NCBI GenBank assembly: GCA_937902275.1
Contig: CALFNW010000106.1
Coordinates: 1-38,163 of the forward strand
Reading direction: 5' to 3'
From: UBA4717 sp002404395
GTDB taxonomy: Bacteria > Bacillota > Clostridia > Oscillospirales > CAG-272
DNA length: 38,163 nt
Positions 7,287-15,950 of this stretch are shown in pieces (within the stretch, counting starts at the first letter, position 1; each line of letters begins with the position of its first letter). The translations under genes and the position numbers were made by a program. The notes beneath the pieces are model-generated. The model searched no databases, was not told the origin of the DNA, and saw only the letters and a list, made by a program, of their open reading frames with translations.

Positions 7287-8279
7287 TCAATGCCTGTTTG
7301 CTCTGTTTGATTTATTGAGTTTTGCAATCTCTTTGAACTTCGTTCGTTTGGCTTCAAGATATCGGCTGTTATCCGCCGCATATTTGTTTTCGGCTTTCAG
7401 CTTCCGATATGATTCAAGACGGGCGGCGTCAAGCTTACCATCCTCTACTGCCTTAAGAACAGCACACCCCGGCTCCGCCATATGCCTGCAATCCGAGAAC
7501 TTACATTTTTGAGCAAGTTCCTCTATATCCGCAAAGGCTATATCAATGCCGTCTCCACTGTCCCACATTCCAAGCTCGCGCATACCCGGCGTGTCAATAA
7601 CAAATGCGCCGTTCCGAAGAGCGATCAGCTCTCTGTGCGTCGTTGTGTGCCGCCCTTTGTCTTCGTTTCCGATCTCATGCGTGGCGAGACTGTCTTTACC
7701 GATAAGCTTGTTGATCAGCGTAGACTTTCCGACACCGGAAGAACCGATGAACGCAACGGTTTTACCCGAAAGTATATACTTCATGACCGCCTCATAGTCC
7801 CCCGCAAGCGATGATATCGCCAACACATCCGCACCCTGAGCGATATTTTCCACTTCACGTATTTTGGCTTCCACATCGGGGCAAATATCGGATTTTGTCA
7901 AAACGATCACCGGGCTCGCTCCGCTGTCGTAAGCTATTGAAAGATACCTTTCAAGGCGTCTGAGATTGAAATTCCGGTTAAGCGACATACAGATAAACAC
8001 GATATCAATATTGGCGGCAACCACCTGTTCCTGCTTATCTTTACCCGCCGACTTTCTTATAAAACAGCTCTTTCGCGGAAATAATTCCATGATCACGGCA
8101 TTGCTGTCGCCTTCCTGCCATTCGGCGATAACATAGTCCCCTACCGCGGGATAGTCCGAAACCGTTTGCGCACCGTATCTGTATTTACCCGACACCGACG
8201 CCGACTTCACTTCTGTTCCGTTGCTTATTTTATAAAGTCCCTTTTCCTGAGATATGACTCTCGCCCGTAATTCACTCAT
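7287..8279 (-). CDS. rsgA: Ribosome small-subunit-dependent GTPase A
   Basis: A 330-residue circularly permuted GTPase that acts in late 30S subunit maturation. In order: N-terminal OB-fold (about 1-75); G4 motif LTKSD; G5-like ISSLAGD; G1 P-loop GSSGVGKST; a threonine-rich switch (GRHTTTHRE); G3 DTPGMRELG; then the C-terminal zinc knuckle (CKFSDCRHMAEPGC). The permuted G4-G5-G1-G3 order is diagnostic. A GGAG sits just upstream of ATG 8279. It lies 104 bp after the 153-residue membrane protein and probably in its operon. The accessory setting beside a TetR regulator suggests it may be a second, non-housekeeping copy. Confidence 0.95.
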   Translation of the reverse strand: MSELRARVISQEKGLYKISNGTEVKSASVSGKYRYGAQTVSDYPAVGDYVIAEWQEGDSNAVIMELFPRKSCFIRKSAGKDKQEQVVAANIDIVFICMSLNRNFNLRRLERYLSIAYDSGASPVIVLTKSDICPDVEAKIREVENIAQGADVLAISSLAGDYEAVMKYILSGKTVAFIGSSGVGKSTLINKLIGKDSLATHEIGNEDKGRHTTTHRELIALRNGAFVIDTPGMRELGMWDSGDGIDIAFADIEELAQKCKFSDCRHMAEPGCAVLKAVEDGKLDAARLESYRKLKAENKYAADNSRYLEAKRTKFKEIAKLNKSNRANRH

Positions 8280-8383
8280 GCTTTTGTCTCCGTATTTCTA
8301 ATTGTTCAGGCGCAAATTACGCGCCGTGCTTACCATGTTTTAATACTTTAAACCGCCGTTTATCCCGCATTATCCGACGAAAC

Positions 8384-8845
8384 TCAGCGGAACGACTGTA
8401 CCGACACCGTAATGTGTGCCGCGCCGAAGATAAGCATAACCGCCGCCGCGGGATAATTTCCCATCCAGATCGCGGCGCACAGATAATAAAGCACCGGAAA
8501 AATTGCAAGCGGGAGCGGCACAAACAGAAATGCTTTTCCGAGCAAAGCCGCATCGCGCCCGCCTGCAAAGTAACGTATCCAGACAAGATAATACAAACAC
8601 AAAAATATAACTGCGGCTATAAGCCACACACTTTGAGTGTTCAACTTTTTTTGATCCACCAACAATGTCAGCAAAATCAGATATACGATCCGACTTACGC
8701 TTTCAACGATCTCCACCCATCGCGTGACAACTTTGTCAGCTCCGAAGGCTCCCGACGGCGGAAAAATCACGTAAGCAATATTGACAAACATAGGCAGCGC
8801 AAATACAATAATTCCCACAAATGAAAACGACAGCTTCATATTCAC
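8384..8845 (-). CDS. Small uncharacterised membrane protein
   Basis: A 153-residue protein with four predicted membrane helices (starting near residues 8, 45, 73 and 105). No family is recognised. Its ATG overlaps the stop codon of the TetR gene by 4 bp (8842-8845), so it is translationally coupled to it and is the likely target gene of that regulator, perhaps in export or stress response. Confidence 0.75.
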   Translation of the reverse strand: MNMKLSFSFVGIIVFALPMFVNIAYVIFPPSGAFGADKVVTRWVEIVESVSRIVYLILLTLLVDQKKLNTQSVWLIAAVIFLCLYYLVWIRYFAGGRDAALLGKAFLFVPLPLAIFPVLYYLCAAIWMGNYPAAAVMLIFGAAHITVSVQSFR

Positions 8846-9447
8846 AGCACCACCCCCGCTTTCACTGCAAAGCCGGGAAGCTTTGTCGGTTTTCCGTAAA
8901 TTGCGATCAATGCGCGGAATTCTCTTCGGAAGGCCTCGCGAAGCTCGGACTCCGTCAGTTTAAGATGATCCGTATTGGCAAGAATCGCAAGCCCGTAGGA
9001 ATAATAAACCATATCCCGATGAAAATTTTCGGCTGTTTCTTCGCTGTAACCGAATTCATCGACGATAGTTCGGATCGCTTCGGGAAAAAGCACATCATTT
9101 TGATAAGCCCCGAGCTGCTCTCCCTCAATATAAAGCCATCTGAAAAGCTGTTTTTCTTCCGCGGCAAATTTCACAAATCCCATACCGTAGCTGCTGTAAC
9201 GGCTGTCATTTCCCTCATGCGCCTGCAACGAATCACGGACGCGCTGAGTATGCTTACAGATCGCGCGCTCGGTCAGCGCAGATTTGAGTTCCGCCATGTT
9301 ACGAAATGAAAAATAGATCGGTTGCGTGGAACATCCGAGTTTTTTTGCAACACTTCTGGCATTTATCGCCGAAAATCCGCCCTCGCGCAATACGTCCACC
9401 GCCGCATCGACAATTTCTTCCCTTGACACTTTTTTTGACGCCGGCAT
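8842..9447 (-). CDS. TetR-family transcriptional repressor, autoregulatory
   Basis: About 201 residues. The N-terminal TetR helix-turn-helix is clear: REEIVDAAVDVLREGGF, SAINARSVAKKLGCSTQPIYFSF, the latter ending in the family's recognition helix and Y-x-x-F. The ligand-binding C-terminal half is specific to the protein and its ligand is unknown. I start it at ATG 9447, which has GGGAGG 7 nt upstream, rather than at upstream in-frame codons that fall in the operator. The promoter at 9495-9523 overlaps a 36-bp palindrome, so it very likely represses itself and the coupled membrane protein. Confidence 0.9.
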   Translation of the reverse strand: MPASKKVSREEIVDAAVDVLREGGFSAINARSVAKKLGCSTQPIYFSFRNMAELKSALTERAICKHTQRVRDSLQAHEGNDSRYSSYGMGFVKFAAEEKQLFRWLYIEGEQLGAYQNDVLFPEAIRTIVDEFGYSEETAENFHRDMVYYSYGLAILANTDHLKLTESELREAFRREFRALIAIYGKPTKLPGFAVKAGVVL

Positions 9448-9462
9448 AAGTCCGCCTCCCAA

Positions 9463-9523
9463 TAATAACATTGTGTTATGTATAACGCAATGTTATTATA
9501 CATCAATGATCTTCGTGTGTCAA
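9463..9523 (-). promoter_or_regulatory. Perfect consensus promoter with overlapping TetR operator
   Basis: Minus strand: TTGACA (9523-9518), 17-bp spacer, TATAAT (9500-9495), both boxes exact. A 36-bp palindrome (9463-9498), with arms built on AATAACATTG and GTTAT and a single mismatch pair around a 2-bp centre, covers part of the -10 and the start site. Binding of the adjacent TetR protein there would block RNA polymerase. Confidence 0.88.
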
Positions 9524-9544
9524 GAATAAACATTAAAAATTTGA

Positions 9545-10171
9545 TCAAAACAACTGTCCCGGCAGCTTCAGCTTTTCCTTTTTCGGAAAAGTCGCTTCAA
9601 ACCGTTCAAAGTCATCCGGATCTTTTTCACAAACAAAATATCCCTCCGGGTCTTTATATGTACCAGATATACCGTCAAGAAAACCCGGAGTCAGCTCCTT
9701 AATGAGAAAATAATCCGCTTCGGGATCATCGGCGTAACGAACGCCCCTTGTCTTGGCAGGCACGAAGCCGGACTTGCCGTAAAACAGAATATTTCCGGTA
9801 ATAGCGAGCGCATTTGCGCCCATTTCACGCGCTTTCTCCATGGAATAATCAAGCAACCGCTTTCCGTATCCCTGACGCTTGTATGCGGGTAAAATTCCGA
9901 TGGGGCCGAAAGTCATTATAGGCAGTTTTTGTCCATCGTCACATAAAATTTCAGAACGCACATATATGACCTGACCGATCAGCTTGCCGTCTTTCTCCAT
10001 CACAAAATCAAGCTCGGGTACAAATGCGGGGTCGTCGCGATAGCAATGCAACACGTAGTGCTCCATGCAGCCCGGGCGATATACATTCCAAAATGCCTCC
10101 CGCGTCAGATCCTCGACCTTTCGATAATCGTCTTTGGTTTCAAGGCGAATGTTAATATTGTTTTCAGACAT
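9545..10171 (-). CDS. GNAT-family N-acetyltransferase
   Basis: About 208 residues. The GNAT fold is seen as the N-terminal IRLETKDDYRKVEDLTREAF, the acetyl-CoA pyrophosphate loop (LPAYKRQGYGKRLLD), and the final FYGKSGFVPA. It starts at ATG 10171 with GAGGAG 6 nt upstream; an in-frame ATG further upstream (10237) lacks one. The substrate cannot be told from sequence. It lies 73 bp downstream of the flavodoxin-like gene and may be the third gene of the TetR operon at 11380. Confidence 0.88.
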   Translation of the reverse strand: MSENNINIRLETKDDYRKVEDLTREAFWNVYRPGCMEHYVLHCYRDDPAFVPELDFVMEKDGKLIGQVIYVRSEILCDDGQKLPIMTFGPIGILPAYKRQGYGKRLLDYSMEKAREMGANALAITGNILFYGKSGFVPAKTRGVRYADDPEADYFLIKELTPGFLDGISGTYKDPEGYFVCEKDPDDFERFEATFPKKEKLKLPGQLF

Positions 10172-10244
10172 ATTTTTCTCCTCATAGCTATAAACGTGCT
10201 TATAACGCACCGCTTCGGCACACTGTTGTAAATTCATCCGATTT

Positions 10245-10754
10245 CTATTTCTGCGCGTTGCACCACGCTAATACAGCGCTCAAATTTTCCGCTTTGACAC
10301 GCTCGTTTCCGTGAAGCATCATATCAAGCATATCGTCCTCTTCGGGTGTGCGATCCGGCTTTTCCAAAAGGCTTTTTACCGAGAATTTTACCATAAGCTT
10401 CATCATCAGGCGATATACGCCATGCAGTTTATCAACACTAAAATTCCCCTGAAGCGTAAAGAGCGGTACCGTATTCGGAATGTGTGTTTTTGTGCAGACG
10501 TTTTCGATTTGCGTTCCGGTCTGCCCCATTCCGACTCCGCAGACGGCGCATACAGTATATTTTTTCGCCGCTGAAGAATATCCCTTAATACTGCCTGCCA
10601 TGATCCAGCCGAGATATATGATCTTCGTTTTGGAAGGTAATAGTTTTAACGCTTCATTCAGCGTATACGCAGGCACTCCGATTTTCTCCGACAAAAGTTT
10701 TGCATATTTCTCGGTGCTTCCGGCATTGCTCGTATAAATAATTGCCTCTGTCAT
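10245..10754 (-). CDS. Flavodoxin-domain protein
   Basis: A 169-residue protein with a flavodoxin-like N-terminus. The FMN phosphate loop is seen in TSNAGSTEKYAKLLSEKIG (T/S-x-x-G-x-T/S-x pattern). It is then followed by IIYLGWIMAGSIKGY, typical of the HemG-like/flavodoxin-5 group. It probably carries FMN and takes part in an electron-transfer or quinone/redox-stress reaction. Its start overlaps the stop of the TetR gene by 4 bp (10751-10754), so it is the immediate target of that regulator. Confidence 0.82.
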   Translation of the reverse strand: MTEAIIYTSNAGSTEKYAKLLSEKIGVPAYTLNEALKLLPSKTKIIYLGWIMAGSIKGYSSAAKKYTVCAVCGVGMGQTGTQIENVCTKTHIPNTVPLFTLQGNFSVDKLHGVYRLMMKLMVKFSVKSLLEKPDRTPEEDDMLDMMLHGNERVKAENLSAVLAWCNAQK

Positions 10755-11380
10755 TTTATACCCTCCCGTAATTGCATTTTATAAATAAATCGATCGATAT
10801 GCTCTTCAAGCAATTTTATGACCGCCGCCTTGTCATCCGCTCCGTCGTATACGCTGTAAAGCAGATACATCGGCCCGTAAAAGTCAAGCGCCGACTGCAT
10901 AGCGGCTCCGTCAGAATCGGTCATCTTGCGAAAAATTGCCGCCATATACTCGGTCGGACCTGTCGCAAGATAATTCTGATAAAGTTTTGCCATTTCTGTG
11001 TCGCGATACTGCTCAAGCGTTATCATCTTACGAAATCGAGCGGGAAAAGGCTCCTCTGTCCAATGACGAAACTGCGCAATACTGTATGCGCGGATCTTTT
11101 CTATCGGTGTTTTCATATAAGCATCCGCAAAACCGTTAGGTTCGGTCTCGGGCATATCATATTCTTCGGCACGTTCATAGTCCATATCGCTCATACGCTT
11201 AACAATACTCTTTAATATTTCCCGCTTGCTCGCGTAGTGCTTATACAAAGCCGGTTTTGTAATTCCGAGCTGTGCTGCGATATCATTCATAGAAGTGCCT
11301 AAGTATCCGTTCTGTGAAAACAGCTTCAGGGCAACCTCCGGAATTTTTGCTTTGGTTTCTCCGCTCATAAAAATTTCCAT
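10751..11380 (-). CDS. TetR-family transcriptional repressor
   Basis: About 205-209 residues; the start may be ATG 11380 or the in-frame ATG at 11368, and neither has a strong ribosome binding site. The helix-turn-helix is textbook (ALKLFSQNGYLGTSMNDIA, then LGITKPALYKHYASKREIL). The C-terminal half is ligand-binding with unknown ligand. Its promoter contains a perfect 43-bp palindrome, so autorepression is near certain. A short GTCGGC/GCCGAC dyad lies just before the first ATG and could mask initiation. It is coupled to the flavodoxin-like gene. Confidence 0.88.
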   Translation of the reverse strand: MEIFMSGETKAKIPEVALKLFSQNGYLGTSMNDIAAQLGITKPALYKHYASKREILKSIVKRMSDMDYERAEEYDMPETEPNGFADAYMKTPIEKIRAYSIAQFRHWTEEPFPARFRKMITLEQYRDTEMAKLYQNYLATGPTEYMAAIFRKMTDSDGAAMQSALDFYGPMYLLYSVYDGADDKAAVIKLLEEHIDRFIYKMQLREGIK

Positions 11381-11443
11381 GTCGGCGCAGCCGACTCAAA
11401 TCATTTTAAACTTGTTTGAACATTCATGCTATTCAGCTATATT

Positions 11444-11491
11444 AAGTGACCGTTCGGTAACTATTATAGTTACCGAACGGTCACTTGTCAA
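11444..11491 (-). promoter_or_regulatory. Perfect consensus promoter embedded in a 43-bp palindromic operator
   Basis: Minus strand: TTGACA (11491-11486), 17-bp spacer, TATAAT (11468-11463), both exact. The stretch 11444-11486 is a perfect palindrome about base 11465, with arms containing GTGACCGTTCGGTAACTA, so the spacer and -10 are wholly inside it. The ACCGTTCGGT block within each arm is itself nearly symmetric, suggesting two TetR dimers bind. A decayed copy of the same site lies at 15698-15742. Confidence 0.9.
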
Positions 11492-11606
11492 TAGATTTGA
11501 AAAATTTTTCAGAAAATTTTTTCCTGCAGTACAGAATAACGCCAACCGTCGTATATTTTACGAGCAAAGATCCTGACGTTCGGAAATTATTTTCTTCACG
11601 TGCGAC

Positions 11607-12347
11607 TTATTCCCATCGGAAAAAGCGCACAGCTAAAGCAGTGGAAAGCGCAGTGACTCCAAGCATTACACAGATCGGCAGCAGAACGCTGCCCACCCCG
11701 ATACCTAAAAAAGTATTTTTCATCATCATTATTCCTTGCGTCAGCGGGAAGAAGCTGACGAGCTTGCGCATTACCGGCGGCATGACTTCTATCGGCAACG
11801 TCGTGCCGGAGAAGATCAGCATTGGGAAATAGAGGATCGACGCAATTACACTTGCCTGTTTAACATCTTTGGCTACGCCGCCCACCAGCATACCGACTGA
11901 CAGGGTCGAGAACATAGTCAGCGCCCAACTTCCAAGGAAAGCGAAAAGCGAACCATGCAACCGCACGCCACACAAAAGCGCCGCAACTGACAGCGTCGCA
12001 AGGGATACGGCACAGTAAACTATATACATGGAAAGCTCAACACCAAGAACGAATACCGGACTGACCGGCGTAACACGAAAGCGTTTGAGAATTTTTAGCT
12101 CACGCAATCCCGAAACAGCCAGCGGCAGGCCCATAAGTCCGCTTGCACAAATGGCAACTGCGCTGACGGCTCCGAAAGACTGCTCCATGAATGTATAGTC
12201 CGCACCATCATAGGCCGGCTTTTTCCCGTAAATGATGCCGAGGATGATGAAGATCACAAGCGGCATGATGATGGCGAAGATCGGCATATTCATGTCCCGC
12301 AGGCTAAGCTTCAGTTCGGTTTTCAAAAAAGTAAAAAAGCGTTTCAT
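11607..12347 (-). CDS. ABC-2 type transporter permease
   Basis: A 246-residue membrane protein with six predicted helices and the ABC-2 permease pattern: a cytoplasmic LKTELKLSLRD lead-in and the loop PVSPVFVLGVEL after helix 2. The C-terminal half holds GTTLPIEVMPPVMRKLVSFFPLTQ, characteristic of drug, lipid or antibiotic exporters. Its start overlaps the stop of the ATPase gene (12344-12347). With that ATPase it would form a homodimeric-type exporter under the AraC-like regulator. Confidence 0.9.
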   Translation of the reverse strand: MKRFFTFLKTELKLSLRDMNMPIFAIIMPLVIFIILGIIYGKKPAYDGADYTFMEQSFGAVSAVAICASGLMGLPLAVSGLRELKILKRFRVTPVSPVFVLGVELSMYIVYCAVSLATLSVAALLCGVRLHGSLFAFLGSWALTMFSTLSVGMLVGGVAKDVKQASVIASILYFPMLIFSGTTLPIEVMPPVMRKLVSFFPLTQGIMMMKNTFLGIGVGSVLLPICVMLGVTALSTALAVRFFRWE

Positions 12348-13066
12348 GCATCCGCCTCCTCACTTGACAGTTGCAAATACGCATCTCCAAAGTGCTCAAA
12401 GCCGCATCGGCGCTTTGCCTGTTCCACAGTGCCGCGGAAAACGGGCGCACCCTTTTTCAGAATACATATTTCATCACACAGTGCCTCAACTTCATCCATA
12501 AAGTGTGACGTCAAAAAGATCGTCATTCCGTGCTCTTTGAGCGATTCAAGCGTTTTCCATACGCCGCGTCGAGCTTTTGCGTCAAGCCCGGTAGTCAGCT
12601 CGTCAAGGAACACAAGTTCCGGTCGTCCGATCAGCGCAAGCACGATAAAAAGCCGTTGACGTTCGCCGCCCGAGAGACTTTTCACCGCCGAGCTTGCTTT
12701 ATCACCGATACCGAACTGCACACACAGCGCGTGCCAATCGTGAGGGTTTCTGTAGAGGCTTGCAGTTTCCTCGCAAAGTTCTGAAACCTTTATTTCTCTA
12801 TGATAGTCGCCCTCCTGAAACTGCACGCCGATGCGTTCAAAAAGTGTGCGGCGGCGCTTTTTAGGATCTTGTCCTAACAGGCGAACCGTTCCCGAATCCG
12901 CCTGTTTTGTGCCGAGGATGCACTCGATCGTCGTGCTTTTACCCGCCCCGTTTGCACCGAGCAGACCGAATACACTGCCGCTTTTCACCGAGAGATCCAA
13001 ATGATCGACCACCGTTATGCCGTTATAGGCTTTGGTAAGTCCTTTCACGAAAATCGCTTCGCTCAT
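12344..13066 (-). CDS. ABC transporter ATP-binding protein
   Basis: A 240-residue ATPase with Walker A GANGAGKST, Q-loop (VQFQEGD), signature LSGGERQR, Walker B LVFLDELTTGLD and H-loop TSH. The Walker B follow-on reads LDE-L-TTGLD, as in drug-efflux ABC-2 systems. It overlaps its neighbours by 4 bp on both sides (13063-13066 and 12344-12347), so the AraC regulator, ATPase and permease are one tightly coupled operon, most likely for export of a toxic compound. Confidence 0.93.
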   Translation of the reverse strand: MSEAIFVKGLTKAYNGITVVDHLDLSVKSGSVFGLLGANGAGKSTTIECILGTKQADSGTVRLLGQDPKKRRRTLFERIGVQFQEGDYHREIKVSELCEETASLYRNPHDWHALCVQFGIGDKASSAVKSLSGGERQRLFIVLALIGRPELVFLDELTTGLDAKARRGVWKTLESLKEHGMTIFLTSHFMDEVEALCDEICILKKGAPVFRGTVEQAKRRCGFEHFGDAYLQLSSEEADA

Positions 13067-13947
13067 TTCTGATCCCTCCTGACTGCCCGCAGCTCGATAT
13101 ATCCGCGCTGACCGCGGGGTTCAAGCTGAATGCGCGGGTTATCATCGTCCCATCGGTAGCCGATGACCGACGGATCATAGCTGTCCATCGCCGCCTGCAC
13201 AGTGCGAATGGCTTCGCAATAATCCTCCTCGCGGAAAGCTGGTCCCTGAAACATCAGATATTCGGATTTTGGCAGATGAATGGTATCAAAGCCCTCGGGA
13301 ATTATTCCCATATAATCGGTTCCGACTTCCACTCCCTGCACATATGTGGAGGTATCGGACTTTTTATACTTCTCGGGCAGCCACATGGAAACAGGTTCGC
13401 CGCAAAGCGACTTCATACTCATGAGGATGCCCCACACATCACAGCTGACCTCATCGCAGTAAGAAAAATAGTCCTCAGCACGTTTGCCGCGTTTGATAAT
13501 GCACAGGCGTTCCGGCTTGTGAACGACCTGTATGAAAATCGTTTGAATAGTTGACACGTCGATGTTCTCCTTTCGCAGTTCACGATATTTTGCACCGTAA
13601 GGAATGAAGAACGTGACAGGAACGGGACTTTTCATATAATCACTCGGATTCATCCCAAACTCCCGATAAAACGCCCGTGTAAAAGTATCCGCATTGGAAA
13701 ATCCGGCTTCAAACGCCGCGTCGATGACCTTGACATCGCCCTCTCGCAGTCGTTTTGCCGCCTGAGTAAGACGATACTTGCGGATATACTCGGTCGGCGT
13801 CAGCCCGAGGCAATCACGGAACAACCGGTAGGCATACCAAGGTGAAAACAGCGATGCCCGTGCAAGCTCTGACAGACTGATCTCCTCTGTCTGATTCTTC
13901 TCTATGTAGTCCTGCATACGTTGGACGGCTAAAATCTGTTCTTTCAT
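13063..13947 (-). CDS. AraC-family activator with GyrI-like effector-binding domain
   Basis: A 294-residue protein with an N-terminal double helix-turn-helix (about 8-108: ISLSELARASLFSPWYAYRL; VIDAAFEAGFSNADTFTRAF; MNPSDYMK), and a C-terminal GyrI-like ligand-binding domain (about 125-290). This is the Rob/SbmC-like arrangement of multidrug-sensing activators. ATG 13947 has AAGGAG upstream. It leads the efflux operon. The upstream DNA has a TATAAT (13976-13971, minus strand) but no matching -35 box, as expected for an activator-dependent promoter. Confidence 0.9.
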   Translation of the reverse strand: MKEQILAVQRMQDYIEKNQTEEISLSELARASLFSPWYAYRLFRDCLGLTPTEYIRKYRLTQAAKRLREGDVKVIDAAFEAGFSNADTFTRAFYREFGMNPSDYMKSPVPVTFFIPYGAKYRELRKENIDVSTIQTIFIQVVHKPERLCIIKRGKRAEDYFSYCDEVSCDVWGILMSMKSLCGEPVSMWLPEKYKKSDTSTYVQGVEVGTDYMGIIPEGFDTIHLPKSEYLMFQGPAFREEDYCEAIRTVQAAMDSYDPSVIGYRWDDDNPRIQLEPRGQRGYIELRAVRRDQK

Positions 13948-14491
13948 TCTTTCCAGCTCCTTATGAGAGCATTATAACGTGTCGTAGTGATTTCTTCTCG
14001 ACTTTCCTTGCTAAATTTATATTTCACCGATGAATTTATCTCTTTTTACGCAAAGTTCTGTGTCGTAATCTCCAAGCTTAATATTCATGCGTTATTCCAA
14101 ATTTATATAATTTTTCAGTGTAATAATGCCTTTGCCCTCTGTAAGAATACGTCCATGGCAATGCAATGATCAAAAATACAGAAAACAATATACCAAAGAA
14201 TTTGTTAAACCTACAGGAATAATTTGACTCGCCCCAAAATGGCGCTGACTGCTGCACTTTCGCATTGCAGTCTCACAGGGAAGCAGCTAAAACTCCTTGA
14301 TCTCACTCACCGCCTTGACGATGCACTGACAAAGCAGCATATTGAACTTATAGTCGCGCCTGCGCTTAGTTTCACAAGCGGAATGACATCAAACATTGAA
14401 AAACGGCACCATCGGGTCCGGCGTGTTCATCCAATGCCCATACGCTAACGCGCGTGTGATCGATCGTTTGAGGGTCGATTCACTGTCGGCT
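13948..14491. other. 544-bp gap, no supported gene
   Basis: Apart from the -10-like TATAAT (13976-13971) upstream of the AraC gene I see no coding signal. The open frames on either strand show no family motif and no ribosome binding site. The stretch may hold gene remnants too decayed to name. Confidence 0.5.
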
Positions 14492-15121
14492 TCATGTAGC
14501 GTTCGCCAAAGCGTCAATATCCCCCGACTGAATCACAAAGATATTGCGCTTGATTTTTTCGTAATCCCAATCCCACCAACATATGGATTCAAGCCTCCCG
14601 ATCGTTTTGTCATCGAATCGCTTGCGAATAGGCTTTGCGGGCACTCCGCCGACAATTGTATATGGCGGCACATCCTTTGTCACCACTGCGCGGGTGCCTA
14701 TTATAGCGCCGTCCCCGATTTTCACACCCGACATGATTACAGCTTCGTAACCTATCCAAACATCGTTTCCGATCACCGTATCGCCCTTGTTATCCCAAGC
14801 CTGTCGGATATTTTTTACATTCAGCTCCCATTCATCAAAGAAAATAGGAAAAGTATAGGTCGCAAGCGACTGCATTGCATGATTCCCGCTGGTGAACAGG
14901 AATTTTGCACCGCAGGCAATAGAACAAAATTTACCGATTATCAGTCTGTCGCCGTTGATCGGATAGTGATACAGCACATTGTTCTGCTCAAAATCACAGG
15001 GATCATGTACAAAGTCATTGTAAATTGTATAGTCGCCGACTTCAATATTCGGCCCCGTAATCACATTTTTCAAATACACCGTCTGCTTATCGTGCAAACG
15101 GGGATAGATCTTGTTTTTCAT
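14492..15121 (-). CDS. Xenobiotic acetyltransferase, Vat/CatB (type B) family
   Basis: A 209-residue left-handed beta-helix acetyltransferase. Hexapeptide repeats run through IGKFCSIACGAKFLFTSGNH, GDTVIGNDVWIGYEAVIMSG and VKIGDGAIIGTRAVVTKDV, ending in VGGVPAKPIRKRF and the C-terminal WWDW. The catalytic histidine is in SGNHAM. Members O-acetylate streptogramin A (Vat) or chloramphenicol (CatB); which, if either, is unclear, and many homologues have unknown substrates. ATG 15121 has AAGGAG 9 nt upstream. It sits behind a promoter with an operator-like palindrome. Confidence 0.88.
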   Translation of the reverse strand: MKNKIYPRLHDKQTVYLKNVITGPNIEVGDYTIYNDFVHDPCDFEQNNVLYHYPINGDRLIIGKFCSIACGAKFLFTSGNHAMQSLATYTFPIFFDEWELNVKNIRQAWDNKGDTVIGNDVWIGYEAVIMSGVKIGDGAIIGTRAVVTKDVPPYTIVGGVPAKPIRKRFDDKTIGRLESICWWDWDYEKIKRNIFVIQSGDIDALANAT

Positions 15122-15268
15122 TCCGCTTTACTCCTTCACTCATTTCAGAAACAAGAAGATGCACGTCGTGTTATTCGATTTAAATTCCAGACCTGAAACA
15201 CGTCCAACGCGTCGTCAATAGTCATTTGCTATTCTGCTTTCTTCTTTCTGTTATATTTCAAGTCATTC

Positions 15269-15320
15269 GCTAACTAACGTTTGTTAGCATTATTGTAGAC
15301 CATTTAAGTGAAAATGTCAA
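15269..15320 (-). promoter_or_regulatory. Promoter and operator-like palindrome upstream of the acetyltransferase
   Basis: Minus strand: TTGACA (15320-15315), 17-bp spacer, TACAAT (15297-15292). A 20-bp dyad (15269-15288; GCTAACTAACGTTTGTTAGC on the plus strand, one mismatched pair) begins three bases beyond the -10, over the start site. This is where a TetR-like repressor would bind, but no regulator gene lies next to it. The ~165-nt leader contains a 26-codon ORF of no recognised family (ATG near 15225), perhaps the stump of a deleted gene. Confidence 0.7.
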
Positions 15321-15950
15321 GGTAGATTTACTTATTTAACAATAAATGTCGCGGATCTCAGTCGTCAGCGATCTTCTGATTCTAAGCGTGTTTTTCTCTC
15401 ATGCACACAGGAATATACTGCTTCGGACAATTGCCATACAGTCAAATTGGAATGATTTAGGTAAATCGTTCTGCACTATAACCGCGCACAGTGCAAAAAC
15501 AGTAAATTCGCAGAGCATTTCGGAAGCAAATATTCCGGCTTCTTATACAGATTCGGATTTTTTGACATTCTGTAAAATATCCTACGGTTCTGCTTTTATC
15601 ACGCAATGCCTTTCGTTGATTTATTCGTGATTCAGAAATATACGTCATTTCGTTGTCACCTATTGAATATCTTACGATGTTATTACTATAAATAATAAAG
15701 TGACCGCCCGGCACTGACATTGCAGTTGCCAAACGGTCATTTATACATATATCAAAAAGCCGGCACAATTTTTTGGTACTGTTTCGACGGAGTATATCTA
15801 TCGCTAATCTATCAATTCACTTGCTCAATTCAATTTGCATTAAATTCATATGCGCCGATCATAACTTCACGTCGTAAAAAGTAGGATTCCGTGCACTGCT
15901 TCAACCATATGTTTTCTCCATAAATCGTAGATTTTTTGCATTCGTATCGG
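15321..15950. other. Noncoding gap with a decayed TetR operator copy
   Basis: No gene is supported here. At 15698-15742 lies an imperfect inverted repeat (AAGTGACCG ... CGGTCATTT) that aligns along its length with the perfect operator at 11444-11486. The -10 box and central symmetry have eroded. It looks like the remains of a second TetR-type operon; the leftward DNA behind it keeps no intact reading frame. Confidence 0.5.

Noticed and set aside
11508..11521. AT-only hairpin after the ABC permease as a terminator
   Set aside because: GAAAAATTTTTC is a weak A/T palindrome with no GC stem, and it lies within the upstream region of the TetR operon.
14224..15196. Long rightward open frames opposite the acetyltransferase
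   Set aside because: These are antisense to a clear Vat/CatB-like gene or lack any motif and ribosome binding site.
15457..15768. Leftward 103-codon open frame
   Set aside because: It begins inside the decayed operator, has no ribosome binding site and shows no protein-like pattern. A weak resemblance of its middle to a TetR N-terminus is too poor to call.
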